Shown here piece after piece: positions 7,534-15,524 of a DNA stretch of 64,000 bases (position 1 is the first letter of the stretch; every line of letters begins with the position of its first letter). The translations under genes and the position numbers were made by a program. The DNA is from a virus. Under the pieces are notes generated by a model, which was not told where the DNA came from, searched no databases, and saw nothing but the letters and a program-made list of their open reading frames with translations. The stretch is from the IMG/VR virus record IMGVR_UViG_3300009184_000042, positions 1 to 64,000 of that record; one strand, given 5' to 3'.

Positions 7534-10500
7534 ATGGCATCTAGTAATAAGGTTTTCGTCTCACCTGGTGTTTACACTTCAGAAAGAGATTTAACTTTTG
7601 TTGCACAAAGCGTTGGTGTAACAACTTTAGGTATTGTCGGTGAAACCATACAAGGTCCCGCATTTGAACCTATTTTCATAACAAACTTTGACGAATATCA
7701 AGTTTATTTTGGGGGAACAAGTCCTGAAAAATTTGTAAATACACAAATACCAAAATATGAGGCGTCTTACATTGCAAAGGCTTACTTAAGTCAATCAAAT
7801 CAATTATTTGTAACAAGAATACTTGGATTATCAGGTTACGATGCTGGTCCGTCTTGGTCAGTTGTTACTATTGCAAATCCAAATCCCGCAACAATAAGGG
7901 CAACAGGAAACACAACAGGTATTACATTAAACTTTACAGGAACTACAGGTACAAGTTCAAACATAACAATCACATCTGTTCCATCACAATTAAGTGCCGA
8001 TTTTAATAGGACATACACAACTTATAACGGAGGAACTTCAACATTAAATGCTGATTTTCAAAACTTTATTTCTACTAACGTTAATAGCTTTAGTGTGAGT
8101 GCATCTACTTCAGGAAAAACTGCGATTTATTGGGGTACTCTAAGTGCAAATACATTAACATATGTTTCAGGGTCTTCAGTAAATACTGTAACTGCAACTT
8201 CTGAAACATTCGGAGTTAATAATGTTAATTTATCTTTAGCTAATCTTTCGGCGGGAACAAATGACACGTGGTACTACGCATTATTTGATTATAACAAAAT
8301 TCAAAGTGTTGGTTCATATTATGGATACGGTTTAGGGGCTTCAATCGGAGCAATGTCATCTCTTGGTGGAGGCGTGTTCTCAGGAAGATGTAATATTGGT
8401 ATGACATTCTATTCAGGTTCACCTTATAGTGAATGGGATGATTTAGTTGTATCAACACTACGTTCAAGAGGTCTTACTTCTTATTCTTCAACACAACACG
8501 GACCACAATATTGGGTTACAGGAACAAGTAATGTTCAAATGGTATGTACTGGTACATATTCGGCAGTTACAAGTGACCCATATTCTACTTTTGTAATATC
8601 AGGTATTACATATGATTCTGAAACATTTAGTTTTGAAACTTCAATGTTGTCTACAAATTCTAACTACATGTCAAGTTTATTTGGTAAATCAAATTTTGCA
8701 AAAGATAGAAACGAAGTTCCAATTTTTGTTGAGGAAATTTACCCAAGTTTATTAAATTCGGGATATAACAATAGTAAAATTAGAGGTTTGTATTGTGATT
8801 TAATTGAATTAGATAGTGCCGAATCATTAAATACTGAAACTATTGGTTTCTATTTAGAACAATATCAAACACCTAAAACACCTTACTTAGTGTCTGAACT
8901 AAGAGGTAATTTGGTTTATAAGTTATTTAAATTTGTATTGATTTCTGATGGTAACGCAGCTAATAGACTTGTAAAAATATCAATAGGTAATGTATCTTTC
9001 ACTAACAATACTTTTGACGTGTTTGTTAGAGACTTTTATGATACTGACCAAAACGTAAGAGTAATAGAAAGTTTTACAAACTGTTCATTAGACCCTTCAC
9101 AAAATAACTTTATAGCAAATAAAATTGGTACTTCTAACGGTGAATATCAAGTAAAATCTAAATACTTAATGATTGAAATGGCTGATGAAGCACCAACAGA
9201 CGCACTTCCTTGTGGGTTTGAAGGTTACATCATGAGAGAATACTCAAATGCAACACCTCCATTTGTTATATACAAAACAAGATATTTAAAGGCGGGTGAT
9301 GAAATTGACAATCCTCCTTTTGGTTCTGCAAACGGTGGTGATAATATTAGAATTTCATCAGGTGAAAATGTTAGAAGAGCGTACTTAGGTATTTCTAATA
9401 TCACAGGAGTTGATTATGATTTCTTTGAATACAAAGGTAAACAACTTCCTACAAATATCGCAACTGATACTACAGGTCCTGATTGGGGTTATATAACAAA
9501 AGGGTTCCACTTAGATAGTGGTGCTACTATTGTAACTATTTCTAACGCTTATGCTACTTCAGGTCAGTCAGCGTTTGAAGTGGGTGCAGGTTCATTCTCG
9601 AGCGAACCTTTAGACAGTGATAATCCTTATTACAACTTAAATACGAGAAAATATACTTTATATGCTTATGGCGGATTTGATGGTTGGGATATTTATAGAG
9701 CGTCAAGAACAAACGCAGATACATTCGCGTTAGGTCAGACAGGATACAAACAAGGAGCAGCAGCTTCCGCAACGTATCCTACAGCATCAGGTTGGGGAGC
9801 GTTCAAACAAATTTCAGGACCAAACCAAGAGACTTGGGCAAACACTGACTACTACGCTTACAAATGGGGTCAATCAACATTCTCTAATCCTGAATCTACA
9901 AATATAAATGTGTTTGTTACACCAGGAATTGACTATGTAAACAACAGTAACTTAGTTGAAGATGCGGTTAATTTGATTGAGGAAGATAGAGCAGATTCAA
10001 TTTACATCTGTACTACACCTGACTTTAACTTATTCTTACCTTCTTACCAAAATATAGAAGAGGGGTTAATTTATCCTCAACAGGCGGTTGACAACTTAGA
10101 AAATATAGGTATTGACTCTAACTACACAGCTACTTATTATCCTTGGGTATTAACAAGAGATACTGTTAATAACACTCAAATTTATCTTCCACCTACGGCT
10201 GAAGTTACTAAAAACTTAGCGTTGACAGACAACATCGCATTCCCTTGGTTCGCATCGGCGGGTTACACGAGAGGTCTTGTAAACGCAATTAGAGCGAGAC
10301 GTAAGTTGACACAAGAAGATAGAGACACATTATATAAAGGTAGAATCAACCCAATTGCAACTTTCAATGATGTTGGTACAGTAATTTGGGGTAATAAAAC
10401 TCTACAAATTAGAGAATCTGCACTTGACAGAATCAATGTTAGAAGATTATTACTACAAGCTCGTAAGTTAATTTCAGCAGTGGCGATTAGATTGTTATTT

Positions 10501-10737
10501 GAACAAAATGATGACAAAGTAAGACAAGACTTCTTAGATTCAGTAAATCCAATTTTGGATTCAATTAGAAGAGACCGAGGTTTAATTGACTTTAGAGTTA
10601 CAGTTTCAAATACACCTGAAGATTTAGACTCAAACACTCTTACAGGTAAGATTTACTTGAAACCAACAAGAGCGTTAGAATACATTGACATCGAGTTTGT
10701 TATTACACCAACAGGAGCATCATTTGACAACGTATAA
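7534..10737 (+). CDS. Tail sheath protein (gp18-like), enlarged
   Basis: This is the contractile sheath subunit. The N-terminus SPGVYTSERD and the following VGVTTLGIVGETIQGPAF segment are typical of myovirus sheaths. The last 170 residues hold the conserved C-terminal domain: RKLTQEDRDTLYKGRINPI, the INVRRLLLQARKLI helix and a terminal strand that in other sheaths joins neighbouring subunits. At 1,067 residues it is about 400 longer than T4 gp18 (659). The surplus is mainly Ser/Thr/Gly-rich beta sequence from about residue 110 to 400, probably surface-exposed domains. It is transcribed from a TATTTATA element and ends at a strong terminator (10743). Function is well supported; the role of the insertions is unknown. 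Confidence 0.9.
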   Translation: MASSNKVFVSPGVYTSERDLTFVAQSVGVTTLGIVGETIQGPAFEPIFITNFDEYQVYFGGTSPEKFVNTQIPKYEASYIAKAYLSQSNQLFVTRILGLSGYDAGPSWSVVTIANPNPATIRATGNTTGITLNFTGTTGTSSNITITSVPSQLSADFNRTYTTYNGGTSTLNADFQNFISTNVNSFSVSASTSGKTAIYWGTLSANTLTYVSGSSVNTVTATSETFGVNNVNLSLANLSAGTNDTWYYALFDYNKIQSVGSYYGYGLGASIGAMSSLGGGVFSGRCNIGMTFYSGSPYSEWDDLVVSTLRSRGLTSYSSTQHGPQYWVTGTSNVQMVCTGTYSAVTSDPYSTFVISGITYDSETFSFETSMLSTNSNYMSSLFGKSNFAKDRNEVPIFVEEIYPSLLNSGYNNSKIRGLYCDLIELDSAESLNTETIGFYLEQYQTPKTPYLVSELRGNLVYKLFKFVLISDGNAANRLVKISIGNVSFTNNTFDVFVRDFYDTDQNVRVIESFTNCSLDPSQNNFIANKIGTSNGEYQVKSKYLMIEMADEAPTDALPCGFEGYIMREYSNATPPFVIYKTRYLKAGDEIDNPPFGSANGGDNIRISSGENVRRAYLGISNITGVDYDFFEYKGKQLPTNIATDTTGPDWGYITKGFHLDSGATIVTISNAYATSGQSAFEVGAGSFSSEPLDSDNPYYNLNTRKYTLYAYGGFDGWDIYRASRTNADTFALGQTGYKQGAAASATYPTASGWGAFKQISGPNQETWANTDYYAYKWGQSTFSNPESTNINVFVTPGIDYVNNSNLVEDAVNLIEEDRADSIYICTTPDFNLFLPSYQNIEEGLIYPQQAVDNLENIGIDSNYTATYYPWVLTRDTVNNTQIYLPPTAEVTKNLALTDNIAFPWFASAGYTRGLVNAIRARRKLTQEDRDTLYKGRINPIATFNDVGTVIWGNKTLQIRESALDRINVRRLLLQARKLISAVAIRLLFEQNDDKVRQDFLDSVNPILDSIRRDRGLIDFRVTVSNTPEDLDSNTLTGKIYLKPTRALEYIDIEFVITPTGASFDNV

Positions 10738-10742
10738 TAAAT

Positions 10743-10771
10743 GTGGGGGGTCACTCCCCCACTTATTTTTA
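10743..10771 (+). terminator. Rho-independent terminator after the tail sheath
   Basis: A GC-rich 7-bp stem GTGGGGG / CCCCCAC with a 6-base loop is followed by TTATTTTT. It is only 5 bases past the sheath stop and is the most GC-rich stretch of the region. Confidence 0.85.
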
Positions 10772-10774
10772 AAA

Positions 10775-10782
10775 TATAAATA
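10775..10782 (+). promoter_or_regulatory. TATAAATA element before the 45-residue gene
   Basis: This is the T4-orientation form TATAAATA, directly after the sheath terminator and 2 bases before the ATG at 10785. It could serve the HAD-fold gene. The sequence is simple and AT-rich, so the call is weak. Confidence 0.25.
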
Positions 10783-10784
10783 AA

Positions 10785-10922
10785 ATGAAAATTAAAAAGA
10801 AAGTTATTAAAGAGTCAGTTGGAATCAAAGATTGGTCGGACAAAACTTATTCCACAAAAAAACAAAATGTAGTTTTAACTGAATCTCAGTTAGAAAAACT
10901 TTTAGAAAAACTTCAAAAATAA
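10785..10922 (+). CDS. Small 45-residue protein with LTESQLEKLLEKL tail
   Basis: A short lysine-rich protein (M-K-I-K-K-K start) that ends in VVLTESQLEKLLEKL followed by QK, an amphipathic helix. It runs from ATG 10785 to TAA 10922, whose last base is the first base of the next ATG (TAATG). This overlap suggests translational coupling to the HAD-fold gene and supports a real gene. The VVLTESQL helix resembles C-terminal segments found on small phage proteins, but I cannot name a function. It lies after the sheath terminator. Confidence 0.6.
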   Translation: MKIKKKVIKESVGIKDWSDKTYSTKKQNVVLTESQLEKLLEKLQK

Positions 10923-11812
10923 TGGATATTAAAGGGTATGTTAGAAAATTTGTTCAACAAAGATTGAACGAAGGATTTGATGATGTTGGTAGACCTGACT
11001 TAAAATATTATGCATTTGATTGGGATGATAATATTTTATTCATGCCAACTTCTATTTTGGTTATGGATGAAGACGAAAACGAAATACCCATGTCAACAGA
11101 AGACTTTGCAGAGTACAGAGAAAAAATTGGTTTTGAACCATTTATGTATAAAGGTAAAAGAATCGTTGCATTTTCTATTGGGGCATTTAAAAACTTCAAA
11201 GAGTTTGGAAACAAAAGATTTATTATTGATTCTATGGTTGCAAAACCCGGTCCGTCTTGGTCTGATTTTGTGGAATGTATAAATGGTGGGTCGGTTTTTT
11301 CTATAATTACCGCTAGAGGGCATAGTCCTGAAACTTTAAGAGAGGCTGTTTACAACTTAGTAATGAGTAATAAAAACGGAATAGACTCAAGAGAATTAGC
11401 TAGAAATTTATACAAGTATCGAGAAATAGGAAACAAAGTTAAAGCGGACACTACTGTTAAAGCATTGTCACCATCAGAACTTAATGACTATTTGGACTTA
11501 TGTAAATTTGAACCCGTGTCTTTTAAAAAGGGAAACGCCTCTAACCCTGAACAAGCAAAATTTGATGCATTAAAACAATTTATATCTTATTGTAAGAGTT
11601 TGGCAAGTGAATTAAAAAGTCGTTACGGGGTCGAGGGTAGTCCTATGTTTAAAAATGATGTTGAATTTAATTCAAGTTGGGAACCTTATATTGGTTTTTC
11701 AGATGACGATTTAAGAAATGTTGAAAAAATTAAAGAATTATTATCTGGTGAGTATGAAGAATTACCTTTAAACTTATATTTAACAAAAGGAGGAAATAAA
11801 GTTAAATACTAG
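10922..11812 (+). CDS. HAD-superfamily phosphatase-like protein
   Basis: A 296-residue protein with haloacid dehalogenase signatures: motif I FDWDDN (Asp33 and Asp35; the first would be the nucleophile), a Thr motif II in SIITARGHS near residue 128, and an acidic motif IV (GFSDDDLRNVEKI) near residue 260. Members hydrolyse phosphate esters; the substrate here cannot be told, and a role on nucleotides or on DNA/RNA ends is possible. Motif I has Trp and Asp-Asn in place of the usual DxDGT, as in some phage HAD proteins. The first 24 residues (YVRKFVQQRLNEGF) form a helix that is not part of the HAD fold. It is coupled to the 45-residue gene upstream and lies between sheath and tube genes. Confidence 0.8.
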   Translation: MDIKGYVRKFVQQRLNEGFDDVGRPDLKYYAFDWDDNILFMPTSILVMDEDENEIPMSTEDFAEYREKIGFEPFMYKGKRIVAFSIGAFKNFKEFGNKRFIIDSMVAKPGPSWSDFVECINGGSVFSIITARGHSPETLREAVYNLVMSNKNGIDSRELARNLYKYREIGNKVKADTTVKALSPSELNDYLDLCKFEPVSFKKGNASNPEQAKFDALKQFISYCKSLASELKSRYGVEGSPMFKNDVEFNSSWEPYIGFSDDDLRNVEKIKELLSGEYEELPLNLYLTKGGNKVKY

Positions 11813-11873
11813 TTTCTAGTTATAGAATAAATTTAAAATAATTGAAAGTAAATACAAAAAATAATTTAGTAAG

Positions 11874-11881
11874 TATTTATA
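11874..11881 (+). promoter_or_regulatory. TATTTATA element upstream of the tail tube
   Basis: TATTTATA lies 34 bases before the tube ATG and is followed by a very A-rich leader. It sits in a 103-base gap that holds no gene. Confidence 0.5.
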
Positions 11882-11915
11882 GTAAAATAAAATAAAAATT
11901 AAAAAATAAGAAAAC

Positions 11916-12404
11916 ATGGCTGATTTATTAATGAGAATGCCGTTTCAGTACGAACCAAAAAAGAAAAATAGGTTTATACTAACATTTGACTCTAGTTTGG
12001 GTATTAATTCATGGTATGTTGAAAAAGCGTCAAGACCGTCAATTAAAATCGATACAAAAGAAATTAAATTTTTGAATACACAAACTTATGTTGCTGGTTT
12101 TTTCAATTGGGAAAGTATTTCTGTAACTTTAAGAGACCCTATTGGTCCATCTGCTGCACAGGCAGTAATGGAATGGGTTCGTTTACATGCTGAATCAGTA
12201 ACTGGACGTATGGGTTATGCTGCAGGTTACAAAAAAGATGTGAACTTAGAAATGTTAGACCCAACAGGAGTTGCGGTTGAAAAGTGGATATTACAAAATT
12301 GTAGTATAACGGATGCAAAATTTAATGATGTTGGATATGGTGACTCAGACCTTATGACTGTAGACATGACATTACAACCCGATAGATGTATATTAGTTTA
12401 CTAA
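11916..12404 (+). CDS. Tail tube protein (gp19-like)
   Basis: The 162-residue subunit of the inner tail tube through which DNA passes. Its length is almost equal to T4 gp19 (163). It shows the usual features: NRFILTF strand, SWYVEKASRPSIKI segment, the loop leading to GFFNWESISVTLRDP, a helix (AAQAVMEWVRLHAES) and a C-terminal LMTVDMTLQPDRCIL strand. It follows its own TATTTATA element and is closed by a terminator, so the tube can be made in larger amounts than its neighbours. The position between sheath and tape measure is canonical. Confidence 0.9.
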   Translation: MADLLMRMPFQYEPKKKNRFILTFDSSLGINSWYVEKASRPSIKIDTKEIKFLNTQTYVAGFFNWESISVTLRDPIGPSAAQAVMEWVRLHAESVTGRMGYAAGYKKDVNLEMLDPTGVAVEKWILQNCSITDAKFNDVGYGDSDLMTVDMTLQPDRCILVY

Positions 12405-12428
12405 AATTTTAAAAATAAAATTATAATT

Positions 12429-12457
12429 AATCCCGTCATTAGATGGGATTTTTTATT
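12429..12457 (+). terminator. Rho-independent terminator after the tail tube
   Basis: An 8-bp stem AATCCCGT / ATGGGATT (one G-T pair) with loop CATTAG is followed by TTTTATTT. An in-frame ATG at 12443 lies inside the stem and so is unlikely to be the start of the next gene. Confidence 0.8.
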
Positions 12458-12461
12458 TACA
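12454..12461 (+). promoter_or_regulatory. Variant TATTTACA element upstream of the gp26-like gene
   Basis: TATTTACA, one base off the recurrent octamer, lies 35 bases before the ATG at 12497, the same spacing as at the sheath and tube genes. It overlaps the T-tract of the tube terminator. Confidence 0.3.
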
Positions 12462-12496
12462 ATAATTTTATTCAAAATATTTTTAAAATAAAAACT

Positions 12497-13249
12497 ATGG
12501 ACGAATCAGCAAAATACGGGCAAATGGATTTTAATTTGCCACATGACGTTATAAAATTACCATCACAAGGTATATTTTACAAACCAAAAAAAGAAACTAT
12601 TAAAGTGGGGTTTTTAACCGCACAAGATGAAAATATTTTGATGTCACAAAATAACGATAAAGAAGGGATTATTTATTCATTACTTAGACAAAAAATATAT
12701 GAACCTGGATTTAACATTAATGATATGTTGGATTGTGACGTTCAAGCAGTTTTAATTTTTTTAAGAAACACATCTTTTGGTCCTGAATATAACTTCACAG
12801 TTACTGACCCAAGAACAAACAAAACATTTGAAACAACAGTTCTTTTAGATGAGTTGGATTACAAACCGATTGAAGAAAAACCTGATTTTGAAGGGTTATT
12901 CTCATATGTACTACCAAAATCAAAAAAAGAAGTTAAGTTTAGACTGATGACGATTGGAGACCAAAAAGAGTTGGACAAATTTAATTCTCAATATCCGGCC
13001 GGCATGACCGTTCCTATTGCAACCAAAAGATTAGAAAAACAAATTGTAGAAATTGATGGTACTAAAGACCCACTTCAAATTGTAAAGTTTATTAATCAAA
13101 TGCCTATATCAGATGCAAAAGACTTTAGAAGATTTGCATATAAATGTGAACCAAAAATCGATTTACAAAAAGTAATTCAAACCCCGTCTGGAGAAAAAGT
13201 GACTATTGATGTTGCTTTTGGGGTGGAATTTTTTCGCCCTTTCTTCTGA
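12497..13249 (+). CDS. gp26-like baseplate hub / tail assembly chaperone protein
   Basis: A 250-residue protein matching the T4 gp26-type family by pattern: an N-terminal KLPSQGIFY segment, FLTAQDENILMSQ, a helix with LLRQKIYEPG, DMLDCDVQAVLIFLRNTSFG and a beta hairpin with the VTDPRTNK turn. The start chosen is ATG 12497; an in-frame ATG 54 bases upstream lies inside the tube terminator. The gene sits between tail tube and tape measure. In many phages this place is held by tail assembly chaperones made with and without a frameshift. Its 3' end overlaps a +1-frame open reading frame that is gp51-like. Family call is moderate to good; the chaperone role is inference. Confidence 0.65.
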   Translation: MDESAKYGQMDFNLPHDVIKLPSQGIFYKPKKETIKVGFLTAQDENILMSQNNDKEGIIYSLLRQKIYEPGFNINDMLDCDVQAVLIFLRNTSFGPEYNFTVTDPRTNKTFETTVLLDELDYKPIEEKPDFEGLFSYVLPKSKKEVKFRLMTIGDQKELDKFNSQYPAGMTVPIATKRLEKQIVEIDGTKDPLQIVKFINQMPISDAKDFRRFAYKCEPKIDLQKVIQTPSGEKVTIDVAFGVEFFRPFF

Positions 13250-13394
13250 TTATCAAAAACATCTTTTAGACGAAATATATTATTTGGTCAAGTTCGCAAG
13301 ATTTTCTTATCGAGACATTATGAGTATGCCAACATATGAAAGAAAGTTCTTCATTAATAAGTTGATTGAAGAAAATAAAAAACAACAAGAATAA
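13209..13394 (+). CDS. gp51-like small protein, probably read by +1 frameshift from the gp26-like gene
   Basis: In the +1 frame relative to 12497-13249, a short reading frame continues past that gene's stop. Its conserved part is LLDEIYYLVKFARFSYRDIM, then SMPTYERKFFINKL and a basic tail. The YLVKFARFSY...MP..ER.F layout is typical of the gp51-like / chaperone extension proteins of T4-like phages. An ATG exists at 13209, giving 61 residues, but its first residues (MLLLGWNFF) are only the shadow of the upstream frame. A slip at TTTTTT-CGC (13229-13237) would fuse the two into about 299 residues. Separate initiation by coupling is the alternative. Confidence 0.6.
   Translation: MLLLGWNFFALSSDYQKHLLDEIYYLVKFARFSYRDIMSMPTYERKFFINKLIEENKKQQE
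13229..13237 (+). promoter_or_regulatory. Candidate +1 ribosomal frameshift site (TTT TTT CGC)
   Basis: In the upstream frame the codons are GAA TTT TTT CGC, 10 bases before the stop. A Phe tRNA on the second TTT can move +1 onto TTC with perfect pairing while the A-site codon CGC, which looks rare in this AGA-rich genome, is slow to decode. The product would continue as FFALSSDYQKHLL into the gp51-like frame. Confidence 0.4.
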
Positions 13395-13402
13395 TATTTA
13401 TC
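13395..13402 (+). promoter_or_regulatory. TATTTATC element upstream of the tape measure-like gene
   Basis: TATTTATC lies 12 bases before the ATG at 13415 and starts at the stop codon of the gp51-like frame. Confidence 0.45.
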
Positions 13403-13414
13403 AAATAAAACTAT

Positions 13415-15487
13415 ATGATGTTTTTAGGTTATACTGACCCTTTTGCTGGAACTGGTACTGATTCTAAGGGTACATTTTCATATTTAGCCGATATTAAAAA
13501 AGCAACAGTAGAGGCGTTTTCAGTAAAAAGAATTGAAGACTATTTTTTAACGGTTGAAGCAAAGGCAAAAGACTTAAATAAGTCACTAACCACTGGTCTT
13601 TATGAGTATGCGGAAATATATAGAAAAACAATTTCTGATGTTTATTTAGAAAATATTGAGTTGGGGTTTGCATTTGACGACTCGTCTAAATTAATTTCAT
13701 CAATGGCCTCTGAAATGAAAAGGATGGTCCCTTTTACCCAAGCAAACGCCACAAACGCATTAGTTTTAGGTAAAGTAATTGGGGAAACTCCTGAAGAAGC
13801 TGCTAAGTTAATTGGTCAAATGACAGCATATGGTAACAGTCAAAAAAAGTCTATAGATGTATTAAACAAAGCCACAATGACCGCAAGGGCTTTTGGTTTA
13901 GATGCTAAAACATTAACCAAAACTGTGTCTGATAATATCCAAAAGGCTCAAATATACGGGTTTAAAAATGGTGTTGAAGGTTTAACAAAAATGGCCGCTC
14001 AAGCTCAAAGGGTTGGATTTGATATAAAAAATGCTCAAGCGGTTTCTGAGGATATTTTAGAAGGGGGTCTTGAAGATGCGGTAAAAAAATCTTCTGAACT
14101 ACAAGCTTTAGGAGGTAATATAGGTGCGTTAGGTGACCCGGGTCAGTTATATCGTATGGCAATGTATGATATTGAAGGACTTCAGGACGAATTAATTAAA
14201 GCGTCCTCTTCTGCGGTAGATTTTAATGAAACTACAGGAGATTTTAAAATTGGTGGTGAAGAAATGCTTAGACTTAGACAACAAGCAAAAATATTAGGTT
14301 TAAGTTATGAAGAAGTTGCAAAAGGAGCTATCAACGCCAGAAAAGAACAAGAAATTGGGGCTAGAGTTGGTGGTTTATCAAAGTTAACTGAAGACCAAAG
14401 AAGTTTAGTTGCGAGTTTAGCAGAAATTGGACCTGGAGGAAAAGTAACTTTAGATATACCAGGGTTTGGAAATATAGCAGATTTAGAATCGGCATTAAAA
14501 AGTGACCCTAATGCATTGGCAGGAGCTTTAGCCAAATATCAAGATGATATGAATAAGACACCTGTTGAAATACAGACGGAGATGAAAGACATTGCTTTAC
14601 AAACTCAAAGTATTCAAACACAAATGAGTAATACTCTTATTTCTATTCAACAACAAGGTATTAAAACATTAGAAAATCAAGGATTAGGTAATACAGTTTT
14701 AACCGCATTGAAAAATCAAACAGGATTACCTGGAACAGGTACTGAATCGACTTTTACTGATTTAAAAAATAAAATAACTACAGAGATAGGAACTGTAACA
14801 ACCGAACTTACTAATTTTTATACCGGACTTAAAACTCTTACAAATAATGTTTTAACTATATCAGTGGCACTAGCGGGATATGCAGCAACATCCTTAGAGA
14901 ATGTTTATACATCTCTTGGTGGTTTCACAGCAACCACCGCTTCGGCAACCCCAGTACCTCAACAATCTGATGCATTTGTACCTGCAGGTGGAGGAAAAAT
15001 GGTTTCGGGCTCTTTTGGGCAATTTTTGGGCGACACAAAAGATGATTTATTACTTTCTCCTGGAATAGGAGATTTTTTTAACAAATATAATGAATCTGAA
15101 AATATTTTAAAATCAATTGGAGGTCCTATTAACAAATATAATGAATCTCAAAACAATTTTAAATCAATTGGTGGTCCCAAATCGGGAGGAGATTTATCTT
15201 TATTATATAAAAACGCAGCCGCTCAACCATCACAAAATTTAGTCGACTTATTAACAAAGTCTTCTTCATTTTCACCAACTAAAACAGAAATAATTCAAAA
15301 AGTAGAAATCGGAGGTAAAACTGAACTTACTTTGAACATTAACACAAATATACCACAAAATCTAATAAACGAAGTTTTGAATACCGCTCAATTGAAAGAT
15401 ACGATTATGTCCACAGTCAATACTAGATTAAGTGCTGAATATTCAGATAAATTATCAAATGCATTTATTACTCAAAAAAGAGGATAA
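13415..15487 (+). CDS. Tape measure-like tail protein
   Basis: A 690-residue protein, mostly alpha-helical and rich in Ala, Lys, Gln and Thr over residues 30-490. Long amphipathic helices and no enzymatic motif are typical of the tape measure protein that fills the tail tube and sets tail length. Position after tube and gp26/gp51-like genes is where such proteins lie. If about 0.15 nm per residue applies, the tail would be near 100 nm, similar to T4 (gp29, 590 residues). The C-terminal 200 residues are less helical, with two near-identical NKYNES(E/Q)N...KSIGGP segments around residues 553-590 and a final beta/helix domain. Two adjacent ATGs (13415, 13418) exist; the first is used here. Confidence 0.65.
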   Translation: MMFLGYTDPFAGTGTDSKGTFSYLADIKKATVEAFSVKRIEDYFLTVEAKAKDLNKSLTTGLYEYAEIYRKTISDVYLENIELGFAFDDSSKLISSMASEMKRMVPFTQANATNALVLGKVIGETPEEAAKLIGQMTAYGNSQKKSIDVLNKATMTARAFGLDAKTLTKTVSDNIQKAQIYGFKNGVEGLTKMAAQAQRVGFDIKNAQAVSEDILEGGLEDAVKKSSELQALGGNIGALGDPGQLYRMAMYDIEGLQDELIKASSSAVDFNETTGDFKIGGEEMLRLRQQAKILGLSYEEVAKGAINARKEQEIGARVGGLSKLTEDQRSLVASLAEIGPGGKVTLDIPGFGNIADLESALKSDPNALAGALAKYQDDMNKTPVEIQTEMKDIALQTQSIQTQMSNTLISIQQQGIKTLENQGLGNTVLTALKNQTGLPGTGTESTFTDLKNKITTEIGTVTTELTNFYTGLKTLTNNVLTISVALAGYAATSLENVYTSLGGFTATTASATPVPQQSDAFVPAGGGKMVSGSFGQFLGDTKDDLLLSPGIGDFFNKYNESENILKSIGGPINKYNESQNNFKSIGGPKSGGDLSLLYKNAAAQPSQNLVDLLTKSSSFSPTKTEIIQKVEIGGKTELTLNINTNIPQNLINEVLNTAQLKDTIMSTVNTRLSAEYSDKLSNAFITQKRG

Positions 15488-15502
15488 AAATTAAGCTATG
15501 TC

Positions 15503-15510
15503 TATTTATA
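15503..15510 (+). promoter_or_regulatory. TATTTATA element upstream of the 2,180-residue protein gene
   Basis: TATTTATA lies 14 bases before the ATG at 15525, within the 37-base gap after the tape measure-like gene. Confidence 0.5.
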
Positions 15511-15524
15511 AAATAAACAAATAA

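Noticed and set aside
10263-10637. 124-residue minus-strand frame inside the sheath gene
   Set aside because: It is antisense to the most conserved part of the sheath and has no start context or recognisable domain.
11813-11915. Possible tRNA or small gene in the gap before the tail tube gene
   Set aside because: The 103 bases are extremely AT-rich with no cloverleaf and no reading frame; only the promoter-like element is supported.
12443-12496. Upstream ATG extending the gp26-like protein by 18 residues
   Set aside because: The ATG lies inside the stem of the tail tube terminator, and the added residues (GFFIYNNFIQNIF) do not fit the family. ATG 12497 is preceded by an A-rich leader like those of other genes.
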